Shown here in pieces: positions 11,212-23,641 of a DNA stretch of 64,000 nt. Position 1 is the first letter of the stretch. Every line of letters begins with the position of its first letter. A program made the translations under genes and the position numbers. Location of the stretch: contig NZ_JAMGZJ010000071.1 in assembly GCF_025564085.1 (NCBI RefSeq), forward strand, positions 1 through 64,000, in the 5' to 3' direction. Source of the DNA: Silvania confinis (GTDB taxonomy: Bacteria > Pseudomonadota > Gammaproteobacteria > Enterobacterales > Enterobacteriaceae). A model generated the notes under the pieces. The model searched no databases. It saw only the letters and a list, made by a program, of their open reading frames with translations, and was not told the origin of the DNA.

Positions 11212-11985
11212 ATGAAACCACGCCAGCGGCAGGCGGCCATTCTTGAGCATCTGCAAAAGCAGGGAAAGTGCTCAGTCGAGGATCTGGCCCACTACTTTGA
11301 TACCACCGGCACCACCATCCGCAAGGATCTGGTGATCCTCGAAAACGCCGGGACGGTGATCCGAACCTACGGCGGCGTGGTGCTGAATAAAGACGAAGCC
11401 GATCCGCCGATCGATCACAAAACGCTGATCAATACTCACCAGAAAGCGCTGATCGCCGACGCTGCCGTGAAATTTATCCATGACGGCGATTCAATCATCC
11501 TCGACGCCGGCAGCACGGTGCTGCAGATGGTGCCGATGCTGAGCCGCTTTAATAACATCACGGTGATGACCAACAGCCTGCATATCGTGAATGCACTGGC
11601 GGAATTCGACAACGAACAGACCATCCTGATGCCCGGCGGAACCTTCCGCAAAAAATCCGCGTCGTTTCACGGCCAACTGGCAGAAAACGCCTTCGACCAT
11701 TTCAGCTTTGACCGCCTGTTTATGGGCACCGACGGCATCGATCTCAATGCGGGCGTCACCACCTTCAACGAGGTCTTCAGCGTCAGCAAAGCCATGTGCA
11801 ATGCCGCCCGGGAAGTGATCCTGATGGCCGACTCATCGAAGTTTGGCCGCAAAAGCCCTAACATTGTCTGTGCACTTGAAAGCGTCGATACGCTGATCAC
11901 CGACGCAGGTATCGATCCGGCGTTCAAAACAGCGCTGGAAGAGAAAGGAATCAACGTGATCGTAACCGGAGAGAAAGATGAGTGA
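11212..11985 (+). CDS. srlR: DeoR-family repressor of the srl operon
   Basis: A 257-residue DeoR-type regulator, same length as in E. coli. The winged helix-turn-helix covers residues 5-55 ([20 protein letters not shown]), and the C-terminal sugar-phosphate sensor domain carries DAGSTVLQM and FMGTDGID. It is expected to repress srl until sorbitol 6-phosphate or a related effector is present. Its end overlaps the gutQ start by eight bases. Confidence 0.97.
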   Translation: MKPRQRQAAILEHLQKQGKCSVEDLAHYFDTTGTTIRKDLVILENAGTVIRTYGGVVLNKDEADPPIDHKTLINTHQKALIADAAVKFIHDGDSIILDAGSTVLQMVPMLSRFNNITVMTNSLHIVNALAEFDNEQTILMPGGTFRKKSASFHGQLAENAFDHFSFDRLFMGTDGIDLNAGVTTFNEVFSVSKAMCNAAREVILMADSSKFGRKSPNIVCALESVDTLITDAGIDPAFKTALEEKGINVIVTGEKDE

Positions 11986-12943
11986 TTTTCTGATCAACGC
12001 AGGCCGGCAAACCCTGATGCTGGAACTGCAGGAAGCCAGCCGCCTGCCGGATCGTCTGGGTGATGATTTTGTGCTTGCCGCCAACACCATTATTCAGTGC
12101 GAAGGCAAAGTGATTGTCGCGGGCATCGGTAAGTCCGGGCATATCGGCAAAAAAATCGCCGCAACGCTTGCCAGCACCGGCACCCCGGCCTTTTTTGTCC
12201 ATGCGGCCGAAGCGCTGCACGGCGATCTGGGGATGATTGAGAGCCGCGACGTGCTGCTGTTTATCTCCTACTCTGGCTCGGCGAAAGAGCTGGATCTGAT
12301 TATCCCGCGCCTGCAGGAAAAGTCGGTCGCGCTGCTGGCGATGACCGGCAAATCCCGCTCGCCGCTGGCGCTGGCCGCCAAAGCCACGCTGGATATTTCG
12401 GTCGAACGCGAAGCCTGCCCGATGCACCTTGCGCCTACCTCCAGCACCGTCAATACGCTTATGATGGGCGATGCGCTGGCGATGGCGGTGATGCAGGCGC
12501 GCGGCTTTAACGAAGAAGATTTTGCCCGCTCCCATCCGGCAGGCGCGCTGGGCGCACGCCTGCTGAACAAGGTGCATCACCTGATGCGCACCGACGACGC
12601 GGTTCCACAGGTGAAGCTGGATACCAGCGTGATGGACGCGATGCTGGAGCTGAGCCGTACCGGGCTGGGGCTGGTAGCGGTCTGCGATGACGACCATCAG
12701 GTCAAAGGCGTCTTTACCGACGGCGACCTGCGCCGCTGGCTGGTGGGTGGCGGCAAGCTGGAGGTGAAGGTCAGCAGTGCGATGACCCACGGCGGCCTGA
12801 CCCTGAACGCTGATAGCCGCGCGGTAGAAGCCAAAGAGCTGCTGATGAAGCGCAAAATCGCTGCCGCCCCGGTGGTGGACGACAGCGGCCGCCTGTGCGG
12901 GGCCATTAACCTGCAGGATTTCTACCAGGCCGGGATCATTTAA
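11978..12943 (+). CDS. gutQ: Arabinose 5-phosphate isomerase GutQ
   Basis: A 321-residue SIS-domain isomerase with two C-terminal CBS domains, same length as E. coli GutQ. It interconverts ribulose 5-phosphate and arabinose 5-phosphate, the precursor of KDO. The SIS core shows [32 protein letters not shown] and [10 protein letters not shown]; the CBS pair covers about residues 205-321. Last gene of the srl operon. Its stop overlaps the convergent norR stop by three to four bases. Confidence 0.96.
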   Translation: MSDFLINAGRQTLMLELQEASRLPDRLGDDFVLAANTIIQCEGKVIVAGIGKSGHIGKKIAATLASTGTPAFFVHAAEALHGDLGMIESRDVLLFISYSGSAKELDLIIPRLQEKSVALLAMTGKSRSPLALAAKATLDISVEREACPMHLAPTSSTVNTLMMGDALAMAVMQARGFNEEDFARSHPAGALGARLLNKVHHLMRTDDAVPQVKLDTSVMDAMLELSRTGLGLVAVCDDDHQVKGVFTDGDLRRWLVGGGKLEVKVSSAMTHGGLTLNADSRAVEAKELLMKRKIAAAPVVDDSGRLCGAINLQDFYQAGII

Positions 12944-14454
12944 GGCTTCAGCCCCAGACGTTTTGCCAGCCGGTGCAGGTTGGCAACGTCTGTCTCCAGC
13001 GCCCTTGCGCTCGCCGCCCAGCTGCGGCTGTTCTGCTCCAGCGCCCGGCTGATCATCTGGCGCTGAAAATCTTCCGTGGCTTCGCGCAGATTTTGATTCG
13101 CCATCAGCGGCGTCTCCGGCATCACCACAGGCGTATTCTCATCGTACAGCGCAAAGTGCCGGGCGTGGATCACCACTTCATTGCCCCCGCGTGCGGCTCT
13201 CGCCAGCACCACGGCGCGATGAATGGCATGTTCCAGTTCGCGCACGTTGCCCGGCCAGCCGTAGCTCAGCAGGTGCGTGCGGGCACCCGGGCTAAGCACT
13301 ACCCGGGATAAGCCCATCCGTAACCGGCACTGCTCGCAGAAATAACCCGCCAGCAGCACCACATCCTCGCCCCGCTCGCGCAGCGGCGGCACCAAAAGCG
13401 GGAACACGCTCAGCCGATGGAACAGATCGGCACGGAAGTTCCCGGCCAGCACCTCTTCGCGCAGATCGCGGTTGGTGGCCGCCAGCACCCGGACATCAAC
13501 CCGCAGGCTGCGGTCGTCGCCCACCCGCTGGATATCACCATACTGCAGCACGCGCAGCAGCTTGGCCTGTAACGCCAGCGACAGCTCGCCAATCTCATCG
13601 AGGAACAGCGTGCCGTTATCGGCCATTTCAAACTTGCCGCTGCGGTTGCTGATGGCCCCGGTAAACGCCCCTTTAACGTGACCAAACAGTTCGCTCTCGG
13701 CCACGCTCTCCGGCAGCGCGGCACAGTTCAGGTACACCAGCGGGTTAACGGCGCGTGGCGAAGCCTCGTGGATGGATTTCGCCACCAGCTCTTTGCCGGT
13801 GCCGGTTTCACCCTCGATCAGCACGTTGAGGTCGGAAGCGGCAACAATTTCAATCTCTTTCTTTAACTGCATGATGCCCGGCGACAGGCCGATCATTTCC
13901 GTGTGCGCCACCTGCTCAAACGCCGGCGGGCTGGCGGGCAGGCTGTTTTGGCTCTCCAGCTGTTCAATCAGCAGCGCATTGTTCAGCGCCCCGGCGGCCA
14001 GGGCGGCAATCAGGCGCAGCTCCTCATTGCTGAAGGTATCGAACTGATCCGGCGACAGACCGTCGAGGGTCAGTGCGCCAATCAGGTTTTGCCCGGCAAA
14101 CAGCGGCAGGCCAATGCAGGCGTGGACTTTCAGGCTCTCCTGACCGGGGATCAGGCCGTCGTAGGGATCGGGCAGGTCGCTGTCGGCCGGGAAGCGCACC
14201 ACGTCCCCGGCGCGGGCGATGGTCTCCAGCCGCGGGTGGCCTTCGAGGGTAAAGCGACGACCCAGTACATCCTGCGCCAACCCGTCGATCGCCAGCGGAA
14301 TAAACTGTCGCCCTTCATAGCGCAGCAGCGCCGATGCATCGCAGTCCAGCACGTGGCGCAGGGTGGAAATCAGGCGCTGAAAACGATCCTGATGGCCAAT
14401 CCCGGTCTGCAGCTCAATTGCGATCCTCGCCAGTACCTCTACGGAGAAACTCAT
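12940..14454 (-). CDS. norR: Nitric-oxide-responsive sigma-54 activator NorR
   Basis: A 504-residue enhancer-binding protein, same length as in E. coli. An N-terminal GAF domain (about 1-180) holds a non-haem iron that senses NO. The AAA+ domain carries Walker A GETGTGKE, the sigma-54 contact loop GAFTGA and Walker B FLDEIGE. The C-terminal helix-turn-helix ends AKRLGLKP. The ATG at 14454 is used because [16 protein letters not shown] matches the family; the open frame starts 11 codons earlier. Divergent from norVW, whose enhancer sites lie between. Confidence 0.97.
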   Translation of the reverse strand: MSFSVEVLARIAIELQTGIGHQDRFQRLISTLRHVLDCDASALLRYEGRQFIPLAIDGLAQDVLGRRFTLEGHPRLETIARAGDVVRFPADSDLPDPYDGLIPGQESLKVHACIGLPLFAGQNLIGALTLDGLSPDQFDTFSNEELRLIAALAAGALNNALLIEQLESQNSLPASPPAFEQVAHTEMIGLSPGIMQLKKEIEIVAASDLNVLIEGETGTGKELVAKSIHEASPRAVNPLVYLNCAALPESVAESELFGHVKGAFTGAISNRSGKFEMADNGTLFLDEIGELSLALQAKLLRVLQYGDIQRVGDDRSLRVDVRVLAATNRDLREEVLAGNFRADLFHRLSVFPLLVPPLRERGEDVVLLAGYFCEQCRLRMGLSRVVLSPGARTHLLSYGWPGNVRELEHAIHRAVVLARAARGGNEVVIHARHFALYDENTPVVMPETPLMANQNLREATEDFQRQMISRALEQNSRSWAASARALETDVANLHRLAKRLGLKP

Positions 14455-14466
14455 TCGCACCTCACA

Positions 14467-14522
14467 GTCTTTTTGACAATGCATCATGTCATATTGACTA
14501 CATCAGCGACAGTCAAATTGAC
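14467..14522. promoter_or_regulatory. Three NorR enhancer sites
   Basis: GTCTTTTTGAC (14467-14477), GTCATATTGAC (14488-14498) and GTCAAATTGAC (14512-14522) match the NorR core GTCA-N3-TGAC. Their start-to-start spacings are 21 and 24 bases. Three sites are likewise required at E. coli norVW. Confidence 0.9.
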
Positions 14523-14558
14523 TACCCATAAAGCATTAATTTATAATTAATTCATATA

Positions 14559-14593
14559 AATCAATTAATTAAAAAGTTGGCACACAACCTGCA
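14559..14593 (+). promoter_or_regulatory. norV sigma-54 promoter with IHF-like site
   Basis: TGGCACACAACCTGCA (14578-14593) has the GG/GC elements of a sigma-54 promoter, 52 bases before norV. Just upstream AATCAATTAATTA (14559-14571) fits the IHF consensus WATCAA-N4-TTR inside a very A/T-rich stretch, as needed for looping from the NorR sites. Confidence 0.88.
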
Positions 14594-14644
14594 ATAAGCA
14601 AAACAACTTAATCCTGATTTGCTAAATAATTTTTCGAGGTTGCT

Positions 14645-16096
14645 ATGTCTATTCTGGTTAAAAACAACATTCATTGGGTGGGTCAACGTGACTGGGAAGT
14701 GCGTGATTTCCACGGGACCGAATACAAAACTCTGCGCGGCAGCAGCTACAACAGTTACCTCATTCGTGAAGAGAAAAACGTGCTGATCGACACCGTCGAC
14801 CATAAATTCAGCCGTGAATTCGTGCAGAACCTGCGCAGCGAAATTGACCTCGCCGACATCGATTACATCATCATTAACCACGCCGAAGAAGACCACGCCG
14901 GTGCGCTGACCGAGCTGATGTCCTGCATCCCGGACACCCCAATTTACTGCACCGCTAACGCCATCGACTCCATCAACGGCCATCACCATCACCCGGAGTG
15001 GAATTTCAACATCGTCAAAACCGGTGACTCACTGGATATCGGTAACGGCAAACAGCTGATCTTCGTTGAAACGCCAATGCTGCACTGGCCTGACAGCATG
15101 ATGACCTATATGACCGGCGACGCGGTGCTGTTCAGTAACGACGCCTTCGGTCAGCACTACTGCGACGAACGTCTGTTCAATGACGAAGTGGATCAGACTG
15201 AGCTGTTCGAACAGTGCCAGCGCTACTACGCCAACATTCTGACCCCGTTCAGCCGTCTGGTGACGCCAAAAATTACCGAAATTCTCGGCTTTAACCTGCC
15301 GGTGGATATGATTGCCACCTCTCACGGCGTGGTATGGCGTGATAACCCTACCCAGATCGTTGAAATGTACCTGAAATGGGCCGCTGACTATCAGGAAGAT
15401 CGCATCACCGTCTTCTACGACACCATGTCCAATAACACCCGCATGATGGCCGACGCGATTGCCCAGGGCATCAACGAAGTGGATCCTAACGTGGCGGTGA
15501 AAATCTTCAACGTGGCGCGCAGCGACAAGAACGAGGTGCTGACTAACGTCTTCCGTTCTAAAGGCGTGCTGGTGGGCACCTCCACCATGAACAACGTGAT
15601 GATGCCAAAAATTGCCGGCCTGGTGGAAGAGATGACCGGTTTGCGCTTCCGTAACAAACGCGCCAGCGCCTTCGGCTCCCACGGCTGGAGCGGCGGCGCG
15701 GTTGACCGTCTGTCCACCCGTTTGCAGGATGCCGGCTTTGAGATGTCCCTGAGCCTGAAAGCGAAATGGCGCCCGGATATCGACGCGCTGGAAATCTGCC
15801 GCCAGCACGGCCGCGACATTGCACGTCAGTGGGCACTCGCTCCGCTGCCAGCAGCGACTACCCCAGCCTCTGTTCAACAGCAGGAACAATGCGCCTGTGC
15901 CGCAGCGGCCGCCGCCGATCTCGGTCCGAGCATGCAGTGCAGCGTCTGCCAGTGGATTTACGATCCGGCAGTCGGCGAGCCGATGCAGGATGTCCAGCCA
16001 GGTACACCATGGAGCCAGGTGCCAGACAACTTCCTGTGCCCTGAATGCTCGCTGGGTAAAGACGTGTTCGACGAACTGGCCACGGAGGCAAAATGA
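14645..16096 (+). CDS. norV: Anaerobic nitric oxide reductase flavorubredoxin
   Basis: A 483-residue enzyme that reduces NO to N2O under anoxic conditions. The N-terminal metallo-lactamase-like diiron domain shows H79-x-E81-x-D83-H84 in NHAEEDHAG. The flavodoxin domain (about 255-395) begins [12 protein letters not shown]. The C-terminal rubredoxin has two CxxC pairs, [12 protein letters not shown] and FLCPECSLG. The linker before the rubredoxin is rich in Gln/Ala and contains an extra Cys-Ala-Cys, which I do not recall in E. coli NorV. It is coupled to norW (ATGA). Confidence 0.97.
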   Translation: MSILVKNNIHWVGQRDWEVRDFHGTEYKTLRGSSYNSYLIREEKNVLIDTVDHKFSREFVQNLRSEIDLADIDYIIINHAEEDHAGALTELMSCIPDTPIYCTANAIDSINGHHHHPEWNFNIVKTGDSLDIGNGKQLIFVETPMLHWPDSMMTYMTGDAVLFSNDAFGQHYCDERLFNDEVDQTELFEQCQRYYANILTPFSRLVTPKITEILGFNLPVDMIATSHGVVWRDNPTQIVEMYLKWAADYQEDRITVFYDTMSNNTRMMADAIAQGINEVDPNVAVKIFNVARSDKNEVLTNVFRSKGVLVGTSTMNNVMMPKIAGLVEEMTGLRFRNKRASAFGSHGWSGGAVDRLSTRLQDAGFEMSLSLKAKWRPDIDALEICRQHGRDIARQWALAPLPAATTPASVQQQEQCACAAAAAADLGPSMQCSVCQWIYDPAVGEPMQDVQPGTPWSQVPDNFLCPECSLGKDVFDELATEAK

Positions 16097-17226
16097 ACCA
16101 CGGCATCGTGATTATCGGCTCGGGCTTTGCCGCCCGCCAGCTGGTGAAAAACATTCGTAAACAGGATGCAAACGTCCCGCTGACGCTGATTGCCGCCGAC
16201 AGCATGGACGAGTACAGCAAGCCCGACCTGAGCCACGTCATCAGCCAGAGTCAGCGTGCCGACGACCTCACCCGCCAGACGGCGGGGGCGTTTGCCGAAG
16301 AGTACAACCTGCGCCTGTTCCCCTATAGCTGGGTGACAGACATCGACGCCGCTGCCCACGTGGTCAAAGCGAAAGACACCCAGTGGTCGTATGACAAACT
16401 GGTGCTGGCAACCGGCGCTGCGGCCTTTGTGCCGCCAGTCGACGGCCGCGAGCTGATGCTCACCCTCAACAGCCAGACCGAGTACCGGGCCTGCGAAACC
16501 ACCCTGCGTGATGCACGAAGGGTGATGATTGTCGGCGGGGGCTTGATCGGCACCGAGTTGGCGATGGATTTCTGCCGGGCCGGAAAAGCCGTCACCCTGG
16601 TTGACCATGCCGCCAGCATCCTGTCTGCGCTGATGCCAGCCGAAGTAAGCAGTCGCTTACAACATCGTCTGACCGATATGGGCGTACACCTGCAGCTCAA
16701 ATCCCAGCTGCACAGCCTGACCCAAACCGGGAACGGGATTTGCGCCATGCTCGATCGTGACCGCTGCATTGAAGTGGATGCGGTGATTGCCGCCACCGGC
16801 CTGCGGGCCGAAACCGTGCTGGCCCAGCGCGCCGGTGCTGAGGTGGATCGCGGCGTGAAGGTCGACAGCTACCTGCAAACCACCCAGCCAGATATTTATG
16901 CTCTGGGCGACTGCGCCGAAATTAACGGTCAGGTGTTACCGTTCCTGCAGCCGATTCAGCTCAGCGCCATGTATCTGGCAAAAAACCTGCTCGGCGGCAG
17001 CGCGCCGTTGAAACTACCCGCCATGCTGGTGAAAGTGAAAACACCGGAACTGCCGCTGCATCTGGCCGGTGCAACGCAGCGCCAGGATTTGAGCTGGCAG
17101 ATTGCCATTGAGCCGCAGGGAATGGTGGCGAAAGGTGCCGATGCCGAAGGCAACCTGCGCGCTTTTGTGGTCAGCGAAGATCGGATGAAGGAGGCGTTCG
17201 CCCTGCTGAAGTCATTACCCGTTTAA
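16093..17226 (+). CDS. norW: NADH:flavorubredoxin reductase
   Basis: A 377-residue FAD-dependent oxidoreductase that feeds electrons from NADH to the NorV rubredoxin domain. The FAD-binding motif [10 protein letters not shown] is at the N-terminus, the NADH-binding motif [14 protein letters not shown] is near residues 145-160, and the second FAD motif [12 protein letters not shown] is near 270. It overlaps norV by four bases. A terminator follows at 17279. Confidence 0.97.
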   Translation: MNHGIVIIGSGFAARQLVKNIRKQDANVPLTLIAADSMDEYSKPDLSHVISQSQRADDLTRQTAGAFAEEYNLRLFPYSWVTDIDAAAHVVKAKDTQWSYDKLVLATGAAAFVPPVDGRELMLTLNSQTEYRACETTLRDARRVMIVGGGLIGTELAMDFCRAGKAVTLVDHAASILSALMPAEVSSRLQHRLTDMGVHLQLKSQLHSLTQTGNGICAMLDRDRCIEVDAVIAATGLRAETVLAQRAGAEVDRGVKVDSYLQTTQPDIYALGDCAEINGQVLPFLQPIQLSAMYLAKNLLGGSAPLKLPAMLVKVKTPELPLHLAGATQRQDLSWQIAIEPQGMVAKGADAEGNLRAFVVSEDRMKEAFALLKSLPV

Positions 17227-17278
17227 CCCTCTGTCGTTTGTCTTACTTATTGTTCGTATGTTCGATTTTTACCTTTTC

Positions 17279-17303
17279 AGCCCCGCTGCCCCGGGGCTTT
17301 TTT
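17279..17303 (+). terminator. norVW terminator
   Basis: A perfect 7-bp GC-rich stem AGCCCCG/CGGGGCT (17279-17285 with 17292-17298) is followed by TTTTTT. It ends norVW transcription before the next small gene. Confidence 0.92.
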
Positions 17304-17389
17304 ATGCGGAACAGCTGCAAAATCTCGCCCTGTTTTAATCCCCTTTCCCGGCCTACTCTGGTGTGGTAATCCTCAACCAGAGACCGGAC

Positions 17390-17548
17390 ATGGCTAACTT
17401 CACCAAAGAACTTGCGTATCTTGCGGCCTACTTTAAACAGGTCCACAACAGAGAGCGCATCCTGTTTAGCTGGCTGTACCTTAGCCCGCAGGCACGAATG
17501 GAGAGACTCAACGAGTTGATGGCCCCGGTTAGCAAGATAAAACGCTAA
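17390..17548 (+). CDS. Small protein resembling SgrT (tentative)
   Basis: A 52-residue ORF starting MANFTKELAYLAAYF, with a purine-rich AGAG about eight bases before the ATG. The pattern YF (14-15), WL (28-29), LS (31-32), Arg36 and LM (43-44) recalls, from memory, the order of conserved residues in SgrT. SgrT is the small inhibitor of the glucose PTS permease EIICB-Glc encoded in the SgrS RNA. The next gene is SgrR-like, which strengthens the idea. Unlike sgrS-sgrT, it lies upstream of and on the same strand as the sgrR-like gene, and no terminator is seen after it. The similarity is short, so function is unproven. Confidence 0.55.
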   Translation: MANFTKELAYLAAYFKQVHNRERILFSWLYLSPQARMERLNELMAPVSKIKR

Positions 17549-17643
17549 ACGCCAAAAACCGGAACAGTTCTTTTATCTAAACCTTATTTCTTCCGCAAAA
17601 GCCCCTACACTCTCGGTATCCGTGTGATTTGTATCAGGACGCT

Positions 17644-19296
17644 ATGCGCCAGCTTCAAAAAATTCGCCAGTATCAGCGGCTCTCTGTGCATTACGGCTTT
17701 ACGCCACAGCTCACCACCCTCGCCGACGTTGCCGGGGTGATGCTGTGCAGTGAACGCCACGCCCGCACCCTGTTACGCCAGCTGGCGCAAAGCGGCTGGC
17801 TGAGCTGGAACGCCCAACCGGGACGCGGGCATCGCGCCACTCTGCACTGCATGGCGACCACCCACGAACTCAGCGCCCCGCTGATGCACGCCTGTCTGGA
17901 AAAAGGTGATTATCAGAGCGCGTTGCAGCTGGCGGACGGCGATCCGGCCAGCCTGCACCACATCATTACGCCGTTTCTCGGCGGCAAATGGCTTAAGCAC
18001 CAGCCGACGCTGCGTATTCCCTGGCACCGTCCGCTGACCTCGTTGCACCCGGCCCTGCATCGCCGCCGCGCCGAACAGCACATCATCTGCGCAGTCCACG
18101 CCGGGCTGACGCGCTACGAGCCGGGGCAGACGCAGCCGGTGGCCGACCTGGCGCACCACTGGGCCTGCTCCGAAAACGGGCTGCGCTGGCATTTTTACCT
18201 GCGCAGCGGCGCGCACTGGCATAACGGCCAGCCGGTCAGCGATGACGATATTCTGAGCGCCGTGCAGCAGCTGCTGGCCGATCCGGCCCGTAACAGCGGC
18301 TTGTTGCATATTGCGGCAGTGACGCTCGCCGCCCCCTGGTGCCTGGCCATCAACCTGCACAGCGCCGATGCGCTGCTGGCACATCGCCTTGCGCACCACG
18401 CCTGCCGCTTGCCGCATCCCCGACAGCCGGAAGTGGGTGCCGGGCCATTCACCATCGCCCGCCATCATTCGCATTTTCTGCGCCTCGAGCGCCAGCCGTG
18501 GTACTTCGCCACCCATCCGCTGCTCCACGCCATTGAATTCTGGCGTACCGGCGTGGCGACGGAGAAACCGGCCTGGATAACAGTGGGCAAAGGCCACGTC
18601 CCGCAGGAAGCGGTCACCTCCACCAGCGGCGGCTTTGCCTGGCTGATGGTCAATGCGAAACTGCCCGCGGCGCTGGCCGCCAGCCTGCGACAGCAAGCCT
18701 TAAGCCTCACCCGCCAGCGCTTTGCCCGGCGTGATGATCTGCAAACCCGCACCGAAATTCTGCCCGGTATGCCGGTACCCGACCTGCCTGTACCTGACAA
18801 CGTCGCGCTGCCGACACGCCTGACGCTGGTGGGCTACGACGCCCCCGAGCTACGGGAACTGGCGGAAAAATGGCGGGTTCAGCTCCAGCAGCGTGGCTGC
18901 GAGCTACACACAAACTGGAAGGATCGCGACGGCTGGTATGCACCGGAGACGCTGGACGAGGCCGATCTGCTGCTCGGCGATCATCTGGCAAGTGGGATGG
19001 CAGAGTTTGCACTGGCGGAGTGGTTTGTGCATGAACCCGCGTGGTCAATGGCGCTGGGCGAGGCGCGTTGGCAGACCAGCAAGCGCCAGCTAATGCAACA
19101 CAGTGACAGCGAAGCGCATTTCCACACGCATCTGACGCACCTGTTCCAGCAGCTGCTGGCCCAGGGGATTTGTACGCCGCTGTATCACTATCGCTATCGC
19201 ATCAACGCCCTGGAAAACGTTCAGGATATGGTGCTGACCGCAGGCGGCTGGCTGGATTTCACCCGCGCGTGGCTGCCTCCGTCTGCAGTGCTTTAA
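17644..19296 (+). CDS. SgrR-family transcriptional regulator (paralogue)
   Basis: A 550-residue protein, almost exactly SgrR length. Residues 20-70 form a winged helix with ADVAGVMLCSERHARTLLRQL, GWLSWNAQPGRGHR. The rest is a solute-binding-protein-5 like domain (about 110-550) with YLRSGAHWHNGQPVSDDDI and a C-terminus GGWLDFTRAWLPPS resembling that of SgrR. SgrR activates sgrS during glucose-phosphate stress. This copy sits elsewhere and is too divergent to be the orthologue, so it may respond to another sugar. The ATG at 17644 follows AGGA closely; a TTG 15 bases earlier is possible. It is convergent with ascG with a two-base gap. Confidence 0.8.
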   Translation: MRQLQKIRQYQRLSVHYGFTPQLTTLADVAGVMLCSERHARTLLRQLAQSGWLSWNAQPGRGHRATLHCMATTHELSAPLMHACLEKGDYQSALQLADGDPASLHHIITPFLGGKWLKHQPTLRIPWHRPLTSLHPALHRRRAEQHIICAVHAGLTRYEPGQTQPVADLAHHWACSENGLRWHFYLRSGAHWHNGQPVSDDDILSAVQQLLADPARNSGLLHIAAVTLAAPWCLAINLHSADALLAHRLAHHACRLPHPRQPEVGAGPFTIARHHSHFLRLERQPWYFATHPLLHAIEFWRTGVATEKPAWITVGKGHVPQEAVTSTSGGFAWLMVNAKLPAALAASLRQQALSLTRQRFARRDDLQTRTEILPGMPVPDLPVPDNVALPTRLTLVGYDAPELRELAEKWRVQLQQRGCELHTNWKDRDGWYAPETLDEADLLLGDHLASGMAEFALAEWFVHEPAWSMALGEARWQTSKRQLMQHSDSEAHFHTHLTHLFQQLLAQGICTPLYHYRYRINALENVQDMVLTAGGWLDFTRAWLPPSAVL

Positions 19297-19298
19297 GG

Positions 19299-20312
19299 TC
19301 AGCGATGCGGGCCAGGCATCACTGAATCGCGCAGGATCAGCTCCCCGTCGAAGGTCTGACGGAAGGTAAAATCGCCCCCGTCGAGCATAAAGATCACCCG
19401 GCTGATGGTCTCTTTCACCATCTCGGTGACCGGCACCCGCACGCTGGAGAGCGCCGGGATCACGTACGGTGCCATCGCGATGTCATCGAACCCGGCCACC
19501 GACACCGCGCCAGGCACAGCCACCCCGCTTTCGTGCAGCTGCTTGATAGCGCCAATCGCCATGTCGTCGTTACTTGCCACCAGCGCCGTAAAATGTTCGC
19601 CCCGCGCCAGCAGTTCTGTTACGCCTGCCGCCCCGCTGGCCGGGGTCCATTTACCTTCGACAATCAGCGATTCACGCAGCGGGATCCGCTGCGCTGCCAG
19701 CGCATCTTTATAGCCCGAAAGACGCTCAATCCCGGTGGGTGAATCGAGTGAGCCGGTGATAAACGCGATATCCCGATGGCCCTGGCCGATTAGCTGCGCC
19801 ACCGCCGCCTGGCTGGAGGCTTTATGATCCGACCACACGCAGTGGCTGCTGTGCTTGCGCAGGCGGCGGTTCAGCACCAGCACCGGCTGCTCATGTTTCT
19901 CAATGATTTCGTCCATCTCATCGACGCTGAGAAAACGCGGGTAGATGATGATCGCATCGCAGCGCATATCCAGCAGATACTGAATCGCTTCACGCTCTTC
20001 ATTGGCGCTGTGCTTGCCGTCGGCGAGGATCAGCTGCCGCCCCTTTTCTTCGGTCATTCTGGCCGCGTGGAACAGCAGCTCGCTGAAATACACGCCGTGG
20101 TAGAGGGTGTTGGTCACCACCAGCCCGAGAGTTTGCGTGCGTTTAGTCGCCAGGTTGCGCGCCAGTAAGTTCGGGCGATAGCCGCTCTCTTCAATCGCCT
20201 GAAATACCCTGTCTTTTGTCTCCTGGCTCACGTAGCCATTGCCCGACAGCACCCGGGAAACCGTCGCCTTCGAGACCCCTGCCCGCTTCGCCACTTCCAG
20301 CATCGTGGTCAT
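19299..20312 (-). CDS. ascG: LacI-family repressor AscG
   Basis: A 337-residue LacI/GalR regulator. The helix-turn-helix is at the very N-terminus (MLEVAKRAGVSKATVSRVLSG), followed by the periplasmic-binding-protein-like effector domain from about residue 60. It is very close to E. coli AscG, repressor of the ascFB beta-glucoside genes. The ATG at 20312 matches the E. coli start; an ATG four codons earlier is also possible. Divergent from ascF. Confidence 0.96.
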   Translation of the reverse strand: MTTMLEVAKRAGVSKATVSRVLSGNGYVSQETKDRVFQAIEESGYRPNLLARNLATKRTQTLGLVVTNTLYHGVYFSELLFHAARMTEEKGRQLILADGKHSANEEREAIQYLLDMRCDAIIIYPRFLSVDEMDEIIEKHEQPVLVLNRRLRKHSSHCVWSDHKASSQAAVAQLIGQGHRDIAFITGSLDSPTGIERLSGYKDALAAQRIPLRESLIVEGKWTPASGAAGVTELLARGEHFTALVASNDDMAIGAIKQLHESGVAVPGAVSVAGFDDIAMAPYVIPALSSVRVPVTEMVKETISRVIFMLDGGDFTFRQTFDGELILRDSVMPGPHR

Positions 20313-20401
20313 AATCTGTTCCATCTAAAACCGATGAGCGGCAGTGTACTGCACCGCGTGAAAATTGTCCCCGCGCGGATCGCATACGCTTTAGCACCTT
20401 T

Positions 20402-20491
20402 AGTGATCGCTATCACGAATAGAAAAAATGACCAAAACACAGTCTTGTTTCATTCAAAGAAACTCTTCATGATTTTGTGGAACCGGTTTCC
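20402..20491 (+). promoter_or_regulatory. ascF control region: CRP-like and AscG-like sites
   Basis: AGTGA-TCGCTA-TCACG (20402-20417) fits the CRP consensus TGTGA-N6-TCACA with one mismatch per half. GGAACCGGTTTCC (20479-20491) contains the palindrome AACCGGTT typical of LacI-family operators and is a likely AscG site, 64 bases before ascF. Assignments are inferred from motif and context. Confidence 0.65.
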
Positions 20492-20554
20492 TATATAAGT
20501 TTCATCGCGCAGGCGGTGAAGACGTACCTTACTGATAAAACAGGATATAACCCG

Positions 20555-23448
<2,894 letters not shown>

Positions 23449-23455
23449 CCTTCCC

Positions 23456-23490
23456 TTGTGCCGGGCGGCGCTGCGCTTGCCCGGCCTATA
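23456..23490. repeat. REP element after ascB
   Basis: GCCGGGC (23460-23466) and GCCCGGC (23479-23485) flank a short loop, with CCTATAA after. It is a typical REP palindrome right after the ascB stop and may protect the 3' end of ascFB mRNA. Confidence 0.85.
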
Positions 23491-23535
23491 ACCCTTCAGA
23501 TAAATTCAATAATTTCATCGCGTTATTGTCATTCA

Positions 23536-23593
23536 TTGACACCATCAATGTATCATTGTATAAAACTCCGCCGTAATAATGATATTCATTCTC
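23536..23593 (+). promoter_or_regulatory. Sigma-70 promoter overlapped by a Fur box
   Basis: TTGACA (23536-23541), 17 bases and TATAAA (23559-23564) make a strong promoter. AATAATGATATTCATTCTC (23575-23593) matches the 19-bp Fur consensus GATAATGATAATCATTATC at 16 positions. It covers the expected start of transcription, so the downstream transporter operon should be repressed by Fur-Fe(II). Confidence 0.85.
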
Positions 23594-23641
23594 AGCCAGG
23601 TGCCCCGGCTGTCAAAATACATCAATGAAGGAAAGCGTTTC

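Noticed and set aside
17243..17446. Minus-strand ORF of 67 codons over the norVW terminator
   Set aside because: It includes the terminator hairpin and is complementary to the start of the SgrT-like ORF. Codon use is poor and no ribosome site was seen.
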